The notes under the pieces are model-generated. The model was not told the origin of the DNA. It was given only the letters and a program-made list of their open reading frames with translations, and did no database searches. This document shows, piece by piece, positions 14,153-23,157 of a stretch of DNA of 44,189 nucleotides. Source of the stretch: Clostridium sp. AM34-11AC (GTDB lineage Bacteria > Bacillota > Clostridia > Lachnospirales > Lachnospiraceae); the NCBI RefSeq assembly GCF_003435375.1, contig NZ_QWGL01000026.1, positions 1 to 44,189 on the forward strand, read 5' to 3'. The translations under genes were made by a program, and so were the position numbers. Position 1 is the stretch's first letter. Each line of letters starts with the position of its first letter.

Positions 14153-16642
14153 ATGGCACAATATACAGAAAAAGCCCAGGAAGCTCTCGTCCTCGCCGGT
14201 GAAGCGGCGGAGGACATGGGTTCCCCTGTGATCGGAACGGAGCACATCCTGGTCGGGCTGATCGAGGAGGGGAGCGGTACCGCTGCCATGGTCCTCGAGG
14301 CCAACGAGGTGAAGCTCGACAGACTGCTGGCTCTTGTGGAGCAGCTTGTCTCTTCCTATCAGAATACAGCCACCAAAGAGCGGGACGGCTACACTCCAAG
14401 CGCGAGACATGTGCTGGAAAACAGCTATAAAGAGGCTGTCCGGTTTCATGCGCCGCTGATCGGTACAGAGCATATTCTGATGGCATTATTAAAGGAATCG
14501 GACTGTGTGGCAGTCCGCCTGTTAAACACCTTAAATATCAACATTCAGAAGGTCTACATCGACCTTTTATCCGCTATGGGTGAGGACGGAAATGCAGGAA
14601 AAGAGGACCTGGCCCAGGGACGCCAGCAGCGGGGCGGACAGAGCGCCACACCGACACTTGATGCCTACAGCCGCGACCTTACAGTCCTCGCAAAAGAAGG
14701 AAAATTGGATCCGGTCATCGGCAGGGAGAAGGAGATCCGCCGCGTGATCCAGATCTTAAGCAGAAGAACAAAAAACAACCCGTGCCTTATCGGAGAACCA
14801 GGTGTCGGAAAGACGGCTGTGATCGAAGGTCTCGCGCAGCTCATCGCTTCCGGCGACGTCCCGGATACGATCCGCGGAAAACGCGTGGTGATCCTTGACC
14901 TCTCCGGCATGGTAGCGGGATCCAAGTACCGCGGTGAGTTCGAGGAGCGCATTAAAAATGTGATCAACGAGGTGACAGAGGCGGAGAATGTCCTCTTATT
15001 TATCGACGAGATCCACACGATCATTGGCGCAGGCGGAGCGGAGGGTGCGTTAGACGCGTCTAACATCTTGAAACCATCCCTGGCCCGCGGTGAGATCCAG
15101 CTCATCGGTGCTACGACGCTTGAAGAGTACCGGAAATATATTGAAAAGGACGCGGCATTAGAGCGCCGGTTCCAGCCGGTGACCGTGGAGGAGCCGACGG
15201 AGGATGAGGCGTTCCAGATCTTAAAGGGACTCCGCCCGAAATATGAGGAACATCACCATGTGACGATCACCGACGCGGCCTTAAAGGCGGCAGTGCGCCT
15301 CTCCGCCCGCTATATCAACGACCGGTTCCTGCCGGACAAGGCCATCGATGTGGTGGACGAGGCGGCCTCCAAGACGAGACTGACCGTCTATGTGGAGCCG
15401 AAGGGAATCAAGACTCTCGAGGAGGAGATCAAGAAGCTCGAGAAAGAGAAAGAGGACGCGATCCGTGACGAGGCATATGAGCTCGCCGGTGAGATCAAGA
15501 AGAAACAGGCCTCAAAGCGGGAGAAGATCCGCAAGCTGAAGGAGAAATGGGAGAGTGAGAAGGAGAGCCGGGAGCTGACCGTCGACGAGAATGACATTGC
15601 AGACGTGATCTCCGGCTGGACAAAGATCCCGGTGAGCAAGCTGGCGGAAGGCGAGACGGAGCGTCTCTTAAAGCTGGAATCCATTCTCCATGAGCGCGTG
15701 GTCGGGCAGGACGAGGCGGTGGTTGCCGTCGCGAAGGCGATCCGCCGCGGAAGAGTCGGCTTAAAAGACCCGAAGCGCCCGATCGGTTCCTTCTTATTCT
15801 TAGGACCCACAGGTGTCGGAAAGACGGAGCTCTGCAAAGCCCTTGCGGAGGCCATGTTCGGAACGGAAAACGCCCTGATCCGCGTTGATATGTCAGAGTA
15901 CATGGAGAAGCACAGCGTCTCCAAGATGATCGGATCCCCGCCAGGATATGTGGGATACGAGGGCGGCGGGCAGCTGAGTGAAAAAGTCCGCAGAAACCCG
16001 TATTCTGTGATCCTCTTTGATGAGGTGGAGAAAGCCCATCCGGATGTTTTCAATATTCTTTTACAGGTGCTGGACGACGGTCACATCACGGACTCCCAGG
16101 GCCATAAGATCGACTTTAAGAATACCGTTATCATCATGACCTCCAATGCGGGCGCCGAGAACATCATCGCGCCGAAGCAGCTTGGATTCATGTCCCAGGA
16201 CGATGAGAAGGTCCGCTACCAGAGAATGAAGACCGGCGTCATGGACGAAGTGAAACGGATGTTCAAGCCAGAGTTCTTAAACCGTATTGATGACACCATC
16301 GTGTTCCATCCGCTGACGAAGGATCACATGAAGGAAATCGTGACGATCCTCTTGAATGTCCTCGCAAAGCGGACAAAGAATCAGATGTCCATCCGCTTAA
16401 ATGCCGGGGATGACGTGAAGGAATACCTTGTGGAAAAGGGATACGACGAGAAATACGGCGCGCGACCGCTTAAGCGCACGATCCAGAACCTCATCGAGGA
16501 TAAGCTCGCGGAGCTGGTCCTGGAAGGAAAAGTGCGGGAAGGCGATTCCGTGAAGATCACCTGCAAGGACGGAGAACTGAAATTTTCAGCAAGACATCCA
16601 CAAACTGCTGGAAAAACTTCCGCCAGTGTGGTAAAATCATAG
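14153..16642 (+). CDS. clpC: ClpC, AAA+ unfoldase of ClpCP
   Basis: ClpC unfolds substrates and feeds them to ClpP; in Gram-positives it recognises phosphoarginine-tagged proteins. The 829-residue protein has a double Clp N-domain (residues about 1-145, MAQYTEKAQEALVLAG at the start), AAA-1 with Walker A GEPGVGKT and Walker B LLFIDEIHT, a middle coiled coil holding a UVR-like segment (EDAIRDEAYELAGEIKKKQ), and AAA-2 with GPTGVGKT and ILFDEVEKAHP. An LGF motif (KQLGFMS) fits ClpP docking. The start at 14153 gives the normal ClpC N-terminus and follows AGGAGG by 12 nt; the frame from 14108 runs into the repeat. Last gene of the operon, 170 nt after mcsB. Confidence 0.97.
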   Translation: MAQYTEKAQEALVLAGEAAEDMGSPVIGTEHILVGLIEEGSGTAAMVLEANEVKLDRLLALVEQLVSSYQNTATKERDGYTPSARHVLENSYKEAVRFHAPLIGTEHILMALLKESDCVAVRLLNTLNINIQKVYIDLLSAMGEDGNAGKEDLAQGRQQRGGQSATPTLDAYSRDLTVLAKEGKLDPVIGREKEIRRVIQILSRRTKNNPCLIGEPGVGKTAVIEGLAQLIASGDVPDTIRGKRVVILDLSGMVAGSKYRGEFEERIKNVINEVTEAENVLLFIDEIHTIIGAGGAEGALDASNILKPSLARGEIQLIGATTLEEYRKYIEKDAALERRFQPVTVEEPTEDEAFQILKGLRPKYEEHHHVTITDAALKAAVRLSARYINDRFLPDKAIDVVDEAASKTRLTVYVEPKGIKTLEEEIKKLEKEKEDAIRDEAYELAGEIKKKQASKREKIRKLKEKWESEKESRELTVDENDIADVISGWTKIPVSKLAEGETERLLKLESILHERVVGQDEAVVAVAKAIRRGRVGLKDPKRPIGSFLFLGPTGVGKTELCKALAEAMFGTENALIRVDMSEYMEKHSVSKMIGSPPGYVGYEGGGQLSEKVRRNPYSVILFDEVEKAHPDVFNILLQVLDDGHITDSQGHKIDFKNTVIIMTSNAGAENIIAPKQLGFMSQDDEKVRYQRMKTGVMDEVKRMFKPEFLNRIDDTIVFHPLTKDHMKEIVTILLNVLAKRTKNQMSIRLNAGDDVKEYLVEKGYDEKYGARPLKRTIQNLIEDKLAELVLEGKVREGDSVKITCKDGELKFSARHPQTAGKTSASVVKS

Positions 16643-16648
16643 GCACGA

Positions 16649-16686
16649 CGTAACGGTTAGAAGGGACGGCTGCCTGTGACCGTTAC
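16649..16686 (+). repeat. Inverted repeat after clpC
   Basis: GTAACGGT (16649-16656) and ACCGTTAC (16679-16686) form a perfect 8-bp stem with a 22-nt loop. There is no T-tract, so it is not a standard terminator. The GTAAC/GTTAC ends recall the second palindrome of the repeat family in this window. Confidence 0.55.
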
Positions 16687-16756
16687 CTATTACAATAGCA
16701 ATAGCAATAGGGAAAATTTAGTCCTTGTTGAAACACACAAAAGGAGAGTAAGCATT

Positions 16757-17170
16757 ATGTCAGTAATCAACGAACTGATCCGCACAGAGGCAAATGGAAC
16801 CTTAAGCTTCGGAAACTACAGCCTCGCGGCAAAATCCAAGGTAGAAGACTTCGAGCACGAAGGTGATCTTTATAAAGTTAAGACATTTAAGGAAATCACA
16901 AAGTTAGAAAGAAACGGAATGTTCGTTTACGAGTCCGTTCCAGGAACTGCAGTAACAGAATTTGCAGTGACCGATACAACCGTTACCTTCAAGGTTGAGG
17001 GCTTTGAGGATGCCCAGATCACCGTACAGTTAGAGGACGACTGCGAGTACGAGATTTACGAGGACGGCGTTGGCGTCGGCGGAATGAAGACAAATATGAG
17101 CGGCAAGCTGAGTCTTTCTGTTGAGCTCAATGAGGGCAAGGAAGTAGAAGTTAAGATTGTTCGCAAGTGA
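16757..17170 (+). CDS. Conserved small protein (137 aa), function unknown
   Basis: A 137-residue soluble, acidic, beta-rich protein (MSVINELIRTEANGTLSF start). I recall close relatives in Lachnospiraceae genomes sometimes labelled endosialidase, but nothing here looks like a sialidase: it is far too short and has no Asp-box. The start at 16757 follows AAAGGAGAG by 8 nt; the frame from 16676 does not. It has its own spacing from clpC (114 nt) and a hairpin after it, so it is likely separate. The second half (VGVGGMKTNMSGKLSLSVEL) resembles a beta-sandwich edge. Function unknown. Confidence 0.85.
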   Translation: MSVINELIRTEANGTLSFGNYSLAAKSKVEDFEHEGDLYKVKTFKEITKLERNGMFVYESVPGTAVTEFAVTDTTVTFKVEGFEDAQITVQLEDDCEYEIYEDGVGVGGMKTNMSGKLSLSVELNEGKEVEVKIVRK

Positions 17171-17223
17171 TCAGGAAATTGAAGATTGCTGCTGGCCGGG
17201 GTATGGACGGTAGTATTTTATGG

Positions 17224-17258
17224 CGCTCCGAGGGATGAACTTCGGAGCGTTTCCTGTT
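17224..17258 (+). terminator. Probable terminator
   Basis: CGCTCCGA (17224-17231) pairs with TCGGAGCG (17242-17249), followed by TTTCCTGTTTT. The stem is strong and the T-tract is interrupted. Confidence 0.65.
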
Positions 17259-17396
17259 TTATGAAATATTTCTGTTCACCAAGAAAGCATTGCACAAAGG
17301 TCGTGCGAATTCACGCAGGAATATCGATTGGCGCAGGCAGTCAGGTAAGGCAGCTAAACGTATCATGGCATTTTGACTATAAAAAGGGAGAATATT

Positions 17397-18770
17397 GTGG
17401 CAAAAGCAAGAAACACAGCTTTTTTCTGTAAAGAGTGCGGCTATGAGTCCGCAAAGTGGCTCGGACAGTGTCCGGTGTGCAAGGAATGGAATACATTTGT
17501 TGAGGAGCCGGTGGCCCAGGCGAAAAAGGCACCGTCGGGGCAGATCGCCGCGGTGGGAGCCGGAAAGACGGCGGTCCCGGTCCATATCTCGGAGATTTCT
17601 CTCGATGAGCAGGACAGGACGCCCACAGGCTTCGGGGAGCTTGACAGGGTCCTCGGAAGCGGGATCGTGAAGGGAAGTCTCGTGCTTGTCGGCGGTGATC
17701 CGGGAATCGGGAAGTCGACGCTGCTTTTACAGGTCTGCAGAAACCTCGCCGGGGCGGGAAAACGTGTCCTCTATATCTCCGGTGAGGAATCCTTAAAGCA
17801 GATCAAGATGCGCGCAAACCGCATCGGGATGATCACAGGAGACCTTTTATTCCTCTGCGAGACGAACCTCGATACGATCCATGGCGCCATCGAGAGGTCG
17901 AAGCCGGACATTGTGATCATCGACTCGATCCAGACCATGTTCCGGGAAGATATTTCTTCTGCACCGGGCAGCGTGAGCCAGGTCCGGGAGTCCACGAACC
18001 TTCTGATGCAGATCGCGAAGGGATACGGGGTGACGATCTTTATTGTCGGACATGTGACGAAAGAGGGCGTGGTGGCAGGTCCCCGGGTGCTGGAACATAT
18101 GGTGGACACGGTGCTCTACTTTGAGGGGGACAGAAACGACGCCTACCGGGTCCTCCGGGCGGTGAAGAACCGTTTTGGTTCCACGAACGAGATCGGCGTG
18201 TTTGAGATGGAGGAGAAGGGGCTTTCGGAGGTGCTGAATCCGTCGGAGATGCTGATCTCCGGGCGGCCGAAGGAGGCGTCGGGGGCGGTTGTTGCCTGCT
18301 CCTTAGAGGGAACGAGGCCGATCCTTCTGGAGGTCCAGGCGCTCGTGACCGCAACAAATTTTGGTATGGCGAGACGGACAGCGAACGGAGTGGATTACAA
18401 CCGGATCAATATTCTGCTTGCGATCCTGGAGAAACGCTGCGGCTTCGCCATGAGCCGGTATGATGCTTACGTGAATATCGCAGGTGGAATGAAGATGAAT
18501 GAACCGGCCCTGGATCTGGCGGTGGTGATGGCACTCGTGTCGAGCTTCAAAAACCGGGAAGTGGATCCTGGAATGCTGATCTTCGGAGAGGTAGGTCTCT
18601 CCGGCGAAGTAAGAGGCGTCTCCCAGGCTGCCCAGAGAGTGTCCGAGGCTATCAAGATGGGCTTTACGAGCTGCCTGCTGCCGAAATCGAATCTGGAGAA
18701 GCTGAAGGATGAGAAACGGATCAGGCTGATCGGGGTGGAGAATGTGAGAGAGGCGATACAGTTGATCTGA
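17397..18770 (+). CDS. radA: DNA repair protein RadA
   Basis: RadA (Sms) is a RecA-like branch-migration ATPase used in recombinational repair. The 457-residue protein has the N-terminal zinc finger (CKECGYESAKWLGQCPVC), the RecA-like core with Walker A GGDPGIGKST, the RadA-specific KNRFG motif (KNRFGSTNEIGVF) and a C-terminal Lon-like domain (NRINILLAILEKRCGF to GEVGLSGEVRGVSQA). The start is GTG at 17397, with GGGAG 7 nt upstream; the TTG at 17373 has no ribosome site. radA often follows clpC, as here, though the small gene and hairpin between them argue for separate transcription. Confidence 0.96.
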   Translation: MAKARNTAFFCKECGYESAKWLGQCPVCKEWNTFVEEPVAQAKKAPSGQIAAVGAGKTAVPVHISEISLDEQDRTPTGFGELDRVLGSGIVKGSLVLVGGDPGIGKSTLLLQVCRNLAGAGKRVLYISGEESLKQIKMRANRIGMITGDLLFLCETNLDTIHGAIERSKPDIVIIDSIQTMFREDISSAPGSVSQVRESTNLLMQIAKGYGVTIFIVGHVTKEGVVAGPRVLEHMVDTVLYFEGDRNDAYRVLRAVKNRFGSTNEIGVFEMEEKGLSEVLNPSEMLISGRPKEASGAVVACSLEGTRPILLEVQALVTATNFGMARRTANGVDYNRINILLAILEKRCGFAMSRYDAYVNIAGGMKMNEPALDLAVVMALVSSFKNREVDPGMLIFGEVGLSGEVRGVSQAAQRVSEAIKMGFTSCLLPKSNLEKLKDEKRIRLIGVENVREAIQLI

Positions 18771-18790
18771 TGTTGGCTGGGTGGTGCGAT

Positions 18791-18823
18791 CTTCTTGTTT
18801 TCATTTGCAATGAAAACAAGAAG
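18791..18823 (+). repeat. Perfect 15-bp hairpin after radA
   Basis: CTTCTTGTTTTCATT, loop TGC, then its exact complement AATGAAAACAAGAAG. No T-tract follows on either strand. It may be an RNA-stabilising structure or a non-canonical terminator. Confidence 0.6.
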
Positions 18824-18869
18824 CATATGCCGCCTGTTCAAACTGGCAAAATAAATTTTCAAATTAGTG

Positions 18870-18898
18870 TTGACAATTAAAACATTTCATGCTATTAT
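18870..18898 (+). promoter_or_regulatory. Promoter of tRNA-Trp
   Basis: TTGACA (18870-18875), 17-nt spacer, TATTAT (18893-18898), 32 nt before the tRNA. Confidence 0.8.
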
Positions 18899-18930
18899 AA
18901 TGGAGCATTAAGTGATGAGCAACAAAATAT

Positions 18931-19001
18931 AGGGGAATAGTTCAATGGTAGAGCAGCGGTCTCCAAAACCGTAGATGGGGGTTCGAGCCCCTCTTCCCCT
19001 G
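18931..19001 (+). tRNA. tRNA-Trp (anticodon CCA)
   Basis: A 71-nt tRNA with acceptor AGGGGAA / TTCCCCT and discriminator G. The anticodon stem GCGGT/ACCGT holds loop CTCCAAA, anticodon CCA. T arm GGGGGTTCGAGCCCCT. No CCA end is encoded. Confidence 0.95.
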
Positions 19002-19011
19002 CTTCTGATGT

Positions 19012-19045
19012 ACCGGAAAATTTCGATTTTCCGGTTATTTTTTTA
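19012..19045 (+). terminator. Terminator of tRNA-Trp
   Basis: ACCGGAAAAT, TTCG tetraloop, ATTTTCCGGT, then a run of seven T. Confidence 0.9.
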
Positions 19046-19068
19046 TACCGGAAAAGAGGCAGATCAGT

Positions 19069-20946
19069 TTGGAGAAATTATCTAATGGATTGATAAAAAA
19101 GCGTCCGCGGATCCAGGGTGCCGCATGGCGGCGGCTGGACAACACGGCGAAGCTCTTCGCGGCGGTGTCCGGGGAGGACTTGAGCAGTGTGTTCCGGATC
19201 GCGGCGGTCTTAAAGGAGCCGGTGGAGCCGGAGCTTCTGCATAAGGCGCTTCTTCTGACGCTTCCGGAATTTGAAAACTTTCGAGTAAAGCTTCGAAAGG
19301 GCTTTTTCTGGTACTATTTTGAGACAAATAACCGGGATCCGGTGGTGGAGGAGGAGCAGAGTGCGCCCTGCCGCTTTATCGATCCCCACCGGGGCGGGAG
19401 GTTTCTATTCCGCGTGAGTTACTATGGCTGCCGGATCAACTTTGAGGTGTTCCATGGCCTTACAGACGGTCTTGGGGCGGTGGGGTTTGTCTCGCGGCTC
19501 ACGGAACATTATCTGGAATTAAAGAATGGTCTTCCAACGGAGATAAGGAAACGTGAGTTTTCTCCGATGAGGGCGGATGATTATCTCCGTTATTATAAAA
19601 AACTGCCCCACAAGCGCTACGAGAGCCGGCCTGCGATCCAGGTGAGCGGGGAGTTTCTTCCCTTTGACCAGATGGCGGTGCTCCATGGGACGTTCCATGT
19701 GGATGACCTTAAGAAACGCAGCAAAGAGGTGGGAGTCAGTATCACGAAATACCTGGCGGCAGCCCTTTTGTGGTCCATCATCCAGACCGAGACAGACGGA
19801 AAAGAGATGAAGCATCCGGCAGCGTTAAATCTTCCGGTGAATCTGAGAAGTTTTTTCGAGTCGGAGACGTTAGCAAATTTCTTTGCGGTCATCAATATCT
19901 CCTGGTCGGAGCGGCGGGCACCGGAAAGCTTTTCGGAGGTCCTGGAGGCGGTGAGCCGCCAGATGGACGAACAGATCGTGAAGGAGCGCCTGGAGAAGAC
20001 GATCTCCTACAATGTGGGGAACGAGAAAAAATGGTATGTGCGGGCGATCCCACTGTTTGTGAAACACCTGGCGATGCAGATGATCTTTCTGCATAGCACC
20101 CGCGCCCATACAATGACATTTTCAAATATCGGGCGGATGGATGTCCGGGAGGAGCTGCGGGATCAAGTGGAATCTTTCCAGCTCCTCGTGGGCGCGTCCC
20201 CGAAGCAGAGGATGAAGTGCGGGGCGGTTGCCTATGATGGAAAACTCTGCCTCTCCTTTGCCAGCGCTATGGCGGAGAACCGGCTGCCGGAGTATTTCTT
20301 CCGGTTTCTGGAAAAGCAGGGGATCCCTGTGGAACTCGAGAGCAACGGGATTTACGACCGGGAACATGACAAAGGGCGGTATCCGGTGGTCGGCGGCGAT
20401 AAGAATAAGATAAAGAGGGCTGTCAGGTTCTTCTATATTTCCCTGGCTGTCGTCTCGGTCCTTGCGGGGGTCGTAAATCTCGCCACTTACCGGCAGATCC
20501 CGTTCAAATGGGCATTTCTCACCTGGGGAGCGGCGGCCTATGTGGCGATGACGCTGCGGTTTTCCGTCATGCGTCGCGCCAGTATGTCCGGGATCCTGGT
20601 GCGGCAATGCCTGGGAATCCAGGCGATCCTGCTGCTGGTCGACACGATGACGGGGCTGCACGGCTGGTCCGTGGACTACGCGATCCCTTGTGTGGTGCTG
20701 TTTGAGGTGGCGGCGATCCTGCTCATGCTGCTTGTAAACCGCATGAACTGGCAATGCTATTTCATGTACCAGATCGCGGTCACGTTTTTGAGTCTTGTAC
20801 CGCTCGTGTTCTTAAGGATCGGATGGACGAAGCATCCGCTGCTCACGGTGATATCGGTGGTAATCTCGGTGAGCGCGCTGGTGCTTACGATTCTATTGGG
20901 AGATAGAAGTGTGAAGAGAGAACTGCGCCGGCGGTTTCATGTTTGA
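19069..20946 (+). CDS. Condensation/alcohol acetyltransferase-like protein with membrane domain
   Basis: A 625-residue two-domain protein. Residues 1 to about 430 resemble the CoA-dependent acyltransferase/condensation fold; the HxxxD catalytic motif is present as H129-G-L-T-D133 in FEVFHGLTDGLG. A polar linker leads to about six transmembrane helices (residues about 450-610), a membrane domain like DUF6320. The reaction is presumably acyl transfer to an alcohol or amine on a membrane substrate; the substrate is unknown. The start is TTG at 19069, with AGAGG 9 nt upstream. An HSL-type hydrolase follows after 61 nt, and the two probably act on one ester: one forming, one cleaving. That pairing is inference. 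Confidence 0.75.
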   Translation: MEKLSNGLIKKRPRIQGAAWRRLDNTAKLFAAVSGEDLSSVFRIAAVLKEPVEPELLHKALLLTLPEFENFRVKLRKGFFWYYFETNNRDPVVEEEQSAPCRFIDPHRGGRFLFRVSYYGCRINFEVFHGLTDGLGAVGFVSRLTEHYLELKNGLPTEIRKREFSPMRADDYLRYYKKLPHKRYESRPAIQVSGEFLPFDQMAVLHGTFHVDDLKKRSKEVGVSITKYLAAALLWSIIQTETDGKEMKHPAALNLPVNLRSFFESETLANFFAVINISWSERRAPESFSEVLEAVSRQMDEQIVKERLEKTISYNVGNEKKWYVRAIPLFVKHLAMQMIFLHSTRAHTMTFSNIGRMDVREELRDQVESFQLLVGASPKQRMKCGAVAYDGKLCLSFASAMAENRLPEYFFRFLEKQGIPVELESNGIYDREHDKGRYPVVGGDKNKIKRAVRFFYISLAVVSVLAGVVNLATYRQIPFKWAFLTWGAAAYVAMTLRFSVMRRASMSGILVRQCLGIQAILLLVDTMTGLHGWSVDYAIPCVVLFEVAAILLMLLVNRMNWQCYFMYQIAVTFLSLVPLVFLRIGWTKHPLLTVISVVISVSALVLTILLGDRSVKRELRRRFHV

Positions 20947-21007
20947 GAAAGAACAGAGCGAAAAAGAACAGTTCCAGAAACACGCAGAATAAAGAAGGAG
21001 ATGAACT

Positions 21008-22039
21008 ATGAGCCGGAAAGAAGTCAGCATGATCGGGAATCTGACCCGGGACATGATGAGGGATGTGATGGAGACATCCTTAAAGAAGCCGATCCAGACG
21101 GGAGAGTTCCGGAAAAATCCGGTGGAACCGGCCTGGAGATGTCCGGGTGACTATATTTATGAACTGGTTCCCACAGGGAAATTTGTGATGGAATATTTAA
21201 AGCCGAAGCAGGCGGTCACAGGCCGTGTGGTCTTACAGCTCCACGGCGGCGGCTATATTGGTCCGATGAAAAACATTTATCGCCGGTTTGCGGTAAAATA
21301 CTCGGAACTGGGTCTCGGTGCGGATGTCCTGACACCGGACTACCGCGTCGCGCCGGAACATCCGTTCCCTGCGGCGCTTGAGGACACTGTTTGCGCCTAC
21401 AAATGGCTTTTAAACGAGAAGAAATACGCCCCGGAACAGATCGTCATCGCGGGAGACTCCGCGGGCGGCGGACTTGCCCTGGCGCTCTGCCTCTACGCGA
21501 AGGACCACGCCCTGCCGCTCCCTGCGGGCATCATCACCATGTCCCCGTGGACGGATGTGACCCTCAGCGGAGCGTCCTATGAGGAGAATTACACGATCGA
21601 TCCCCTGTTCGGAAATTCGAAGGAAAACATGCTCTACCAGTGCAGCTATATCGGGAACGCGGACAAGAAAGACCCTTATCTTTCCCCACTTTTCGGAAAC
21701 TTCGAGGGATTCCCGCCGATGCTGATGCAGGTCGGCGCCTACGAGGTCCTCTTAGATGACACGAGGGCCGCCGCAAAGAAGGCGAGGGAAGAGGGCGTAA
21801 AGGTCCGCTGCTCCGTCTATGACGGAATGTTCCACGTCTTCCAGATGGGCCTCGACCTGATCCCGGAGAGCCGCGAAGCCTGGGAAGAAGTCGGAGAATA
21901 CCTGCGCATCGTCTACCACATCCGCCGCGACCAGGAGGGAAAGGTCGTAAAAAAGGTGAAGACGAGGCGAAGAGACACCGAAGAGCGGGCGAAACTGAAT
22001 CTTCTGGCATTTTTAAAACGGGAGCTGAAAAGCAAATGA
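21008..22039 (+). CDS. Alpha/beta hydrolase, HSL/acetyl-esterase type
   Basis: A 343-residue serine hydrolase of the hormone-sensitive-lipase family. The oxyanion loop is HGGG (H79), the nucleophile S151 lies in GDSAGGG, and the histidine is in FHVF near residue 278, with the acid in the segment between. It should cleave short-chain carboxyl esters. No signal peptide is seen, so it acts in the cytoplasm or at the membrane face. The C-terminal 40 residues are very basic (KVVKKVKTRRRDTEERAK), beyond the usual family end, and could bind membrane or nucleic acid. AAGGAG precedes ATG by 7 nt; it forms an operon with the preceding acyltransferase-like gene. Confidence 0.88.
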   Translation: MSRKEVSMIGNLTRDMMRDVMETSLKKPIQTGEFRKNPVEPAWRCPGDYIYELVPTGKFVMEYLKPKQAVTGRVVLQLHGGGYIGPMKNIYRRFAVKYSELGLGADVLTPDYRVAPEHPFPAALEDTVCAYKWLLNEKKYAPEQIVIAGDSAGGGLALALCLYAKDHALPLPAGIITMSPWTDVTLSGASYEENYTIDPLFGNSKENMLYQCSYIGNADKKDPYLSPLFGNFEGFPPMLMQVGAYEVLLDDTRAAAKKAREEGVKVRCSVYDGMFHVFQMGLDLIPESREAWEEVGEYLRIVYHIRRDQEGKVVKKVKTRRRDTEERAKLNLLAFLKRELKSK

Positions 22040-22100
22040 TTATTAAAAAGCCTTCTTTCTTAAGTTTTCATGAAGCCGTGCTTTTTCCAGCCCTTAGCGC

Positions 22101-22129
22101 TTGCGTTATCCTGAAAACCCCTGTATAAT
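22101..22129 (+). promoter_or_regulatory. Promoter of wall-binding protein gene
   Basis: TTGCGT (22101-22106), 17-nt spacer, TATAAT (22124-22129), 40 nt before the gene. A weak hairpin with AAAAAGC/GCTTTTT ends (about 22045-22088) may terminate the hydrolase transcript just before it. Confidence 0.7.
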
Positions 22130-22169
22130 GACTTTAGCTGATAAAAACCCATAAAGGAGTGGATTTCAA

Positions 22170-22970
22170 ATGAAATTAAAGAAAGTTATGCTCATGGCAG
22201 CTCTCGCTGCAGCAATTGGCAGTGTAAATATGGTGACTGCTCTTGCGGATGAGAACGAGACAGAGACAAAGTACGGTTGGGAAGGCAGCGGAAATACCTG
22301 GCGCTACTATGATTCCAACGGAAACTTAAAGAGCGGCTGGATCAAGGCTGAAGATGGTGATGGACGCGGAAATGATGTGTGGTATTATATCGATCCGTCC
22401 ACAAACCTTATGATCTATAATACAACAAGAACCATCGACGGCGTATCCTACACATTCAGCGATGACGGAAGCTGGGTTGCTCCGGTTCAGACAGCACCGA
22501 AGGGACACGTTACAGGCGGAAGATACTACAACACATGGTCTAACCTCTGCATCCCGCAGATCATTGGAACAACAGAGTCTGATTTCGAGGCAGCTGACCA
22601 GTACACAGGCGGCGAGTATGCGGCAATCGGAAGACCGTCCCTGACACATGATCTCTATATGAGTACAGACTTCGGTGATGTGGAAGTCTACTATCTTAAT
22701 ATGAAGGACAAGCAGGATATGGATGCCCAGACATTCGCAAATACTCTTGCAGGAATCGAGAAAGGTCAGAAAGGTCAGGCTACAACAGCTGAGACTGTGA
22801 CGATCGCAAACCAGCAGTACTCCAAGGTAACAGTAAGCGGAAAGAAGACATCAAGAACGTACTACTGCCGCAAGCAGGACGGCTATATGGTAGTTGTCCA
22901 GACAACTGGAAGAACCAAAGATGTAGCTTCTCTCAACAGCATCGTTATGAGTATGACAACAGCACAGTAA
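22170..22970 (+). CDS. Secreted protein with cell-wall-binding repeats
   Basis: A 266-residue exported protein. The signal peptide spans about residues 1-26 (KLKK, alanine-rich core, cut after ALA). Three wall-binding repeats follow at about residues 35-110 (NTWRYYDSNGNLKSGW, DVWYYIDPSTNLMIYN, VSYTFSDDGSW). The C-terminal 150 residues are a distinct domain with many aromatic and threonine residues; I do not recognise it. AAAGGAG lies 9 nt before ATG. Bounded by a good promoter and terminator, it is monocistronic. Codon use (TAC, AAG, ACA) looks like that of a well-expressed gene. Confidence 0.87.
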   Translation: MKLKKVMLMAALAAAIGSVNMVTALADENETETKYGWEGSGNTWRYYDSNGNLKSGWIKAEDGDGRGNDVWYYIDPSTNLMIYNTTRTIDGVSYTFSDDGSWVAPVQTAPKGHVTGGRYYNTWSNLCIPQIIGTTESDFEAADQYTGGEYAAIGRPSLTHDLYMSTDFGDVEVYYLNMKDKQDMDAQTFANTLAGIEKGQKGQATTAETVTIANQQYSKVTVSGKKTSRTYYCRKQDGYMVVVQTTGRTKDVASLNSIVMSMTTAQ

Positions 22971-22990
22971 TTAAATAAGACGTGACATTT

Positions 22991-23022
22991 GCCCCCGGCC
23001 CCGATGGCTCTGGGGGCTTTTT
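22991..23022 (+). terminator. Rho-independent terminator
   Basis: GCCCCC pairs with GGGGGC, with further pairing inside, followed by TTTTT. Confidence 0.85.
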
Positions 23023-23157
23023 AATATTGTTTTTGAGAAAACGAAAGTCTTAAATAAAGCATGCCGCATAAAATATTCAGAATGGGATCTGTCTTTCAGA
23101 AACGGCATGGAAAAATGCGGGACAGACAGAATATAGAATGGATGTGGCGCGGCAGAG

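Noticed and set aside
15388..16053. Minus-strand frame of 221 codons within clpC
   Set aside because: Serine-rich shadow of the conserved ClpC frame.
16757..17170. Endosialidase label for the 137-residue protein
   Set aside because: The protein is far too short and has none of the sialidase motifs; the label seems to be an inherited annotation.
20122..20754. Minus-strand frame of 210 codons
   Set aside because: Histidine/aspartate-rich shadow of the acyltransferase-like gene, without a ribosome site.
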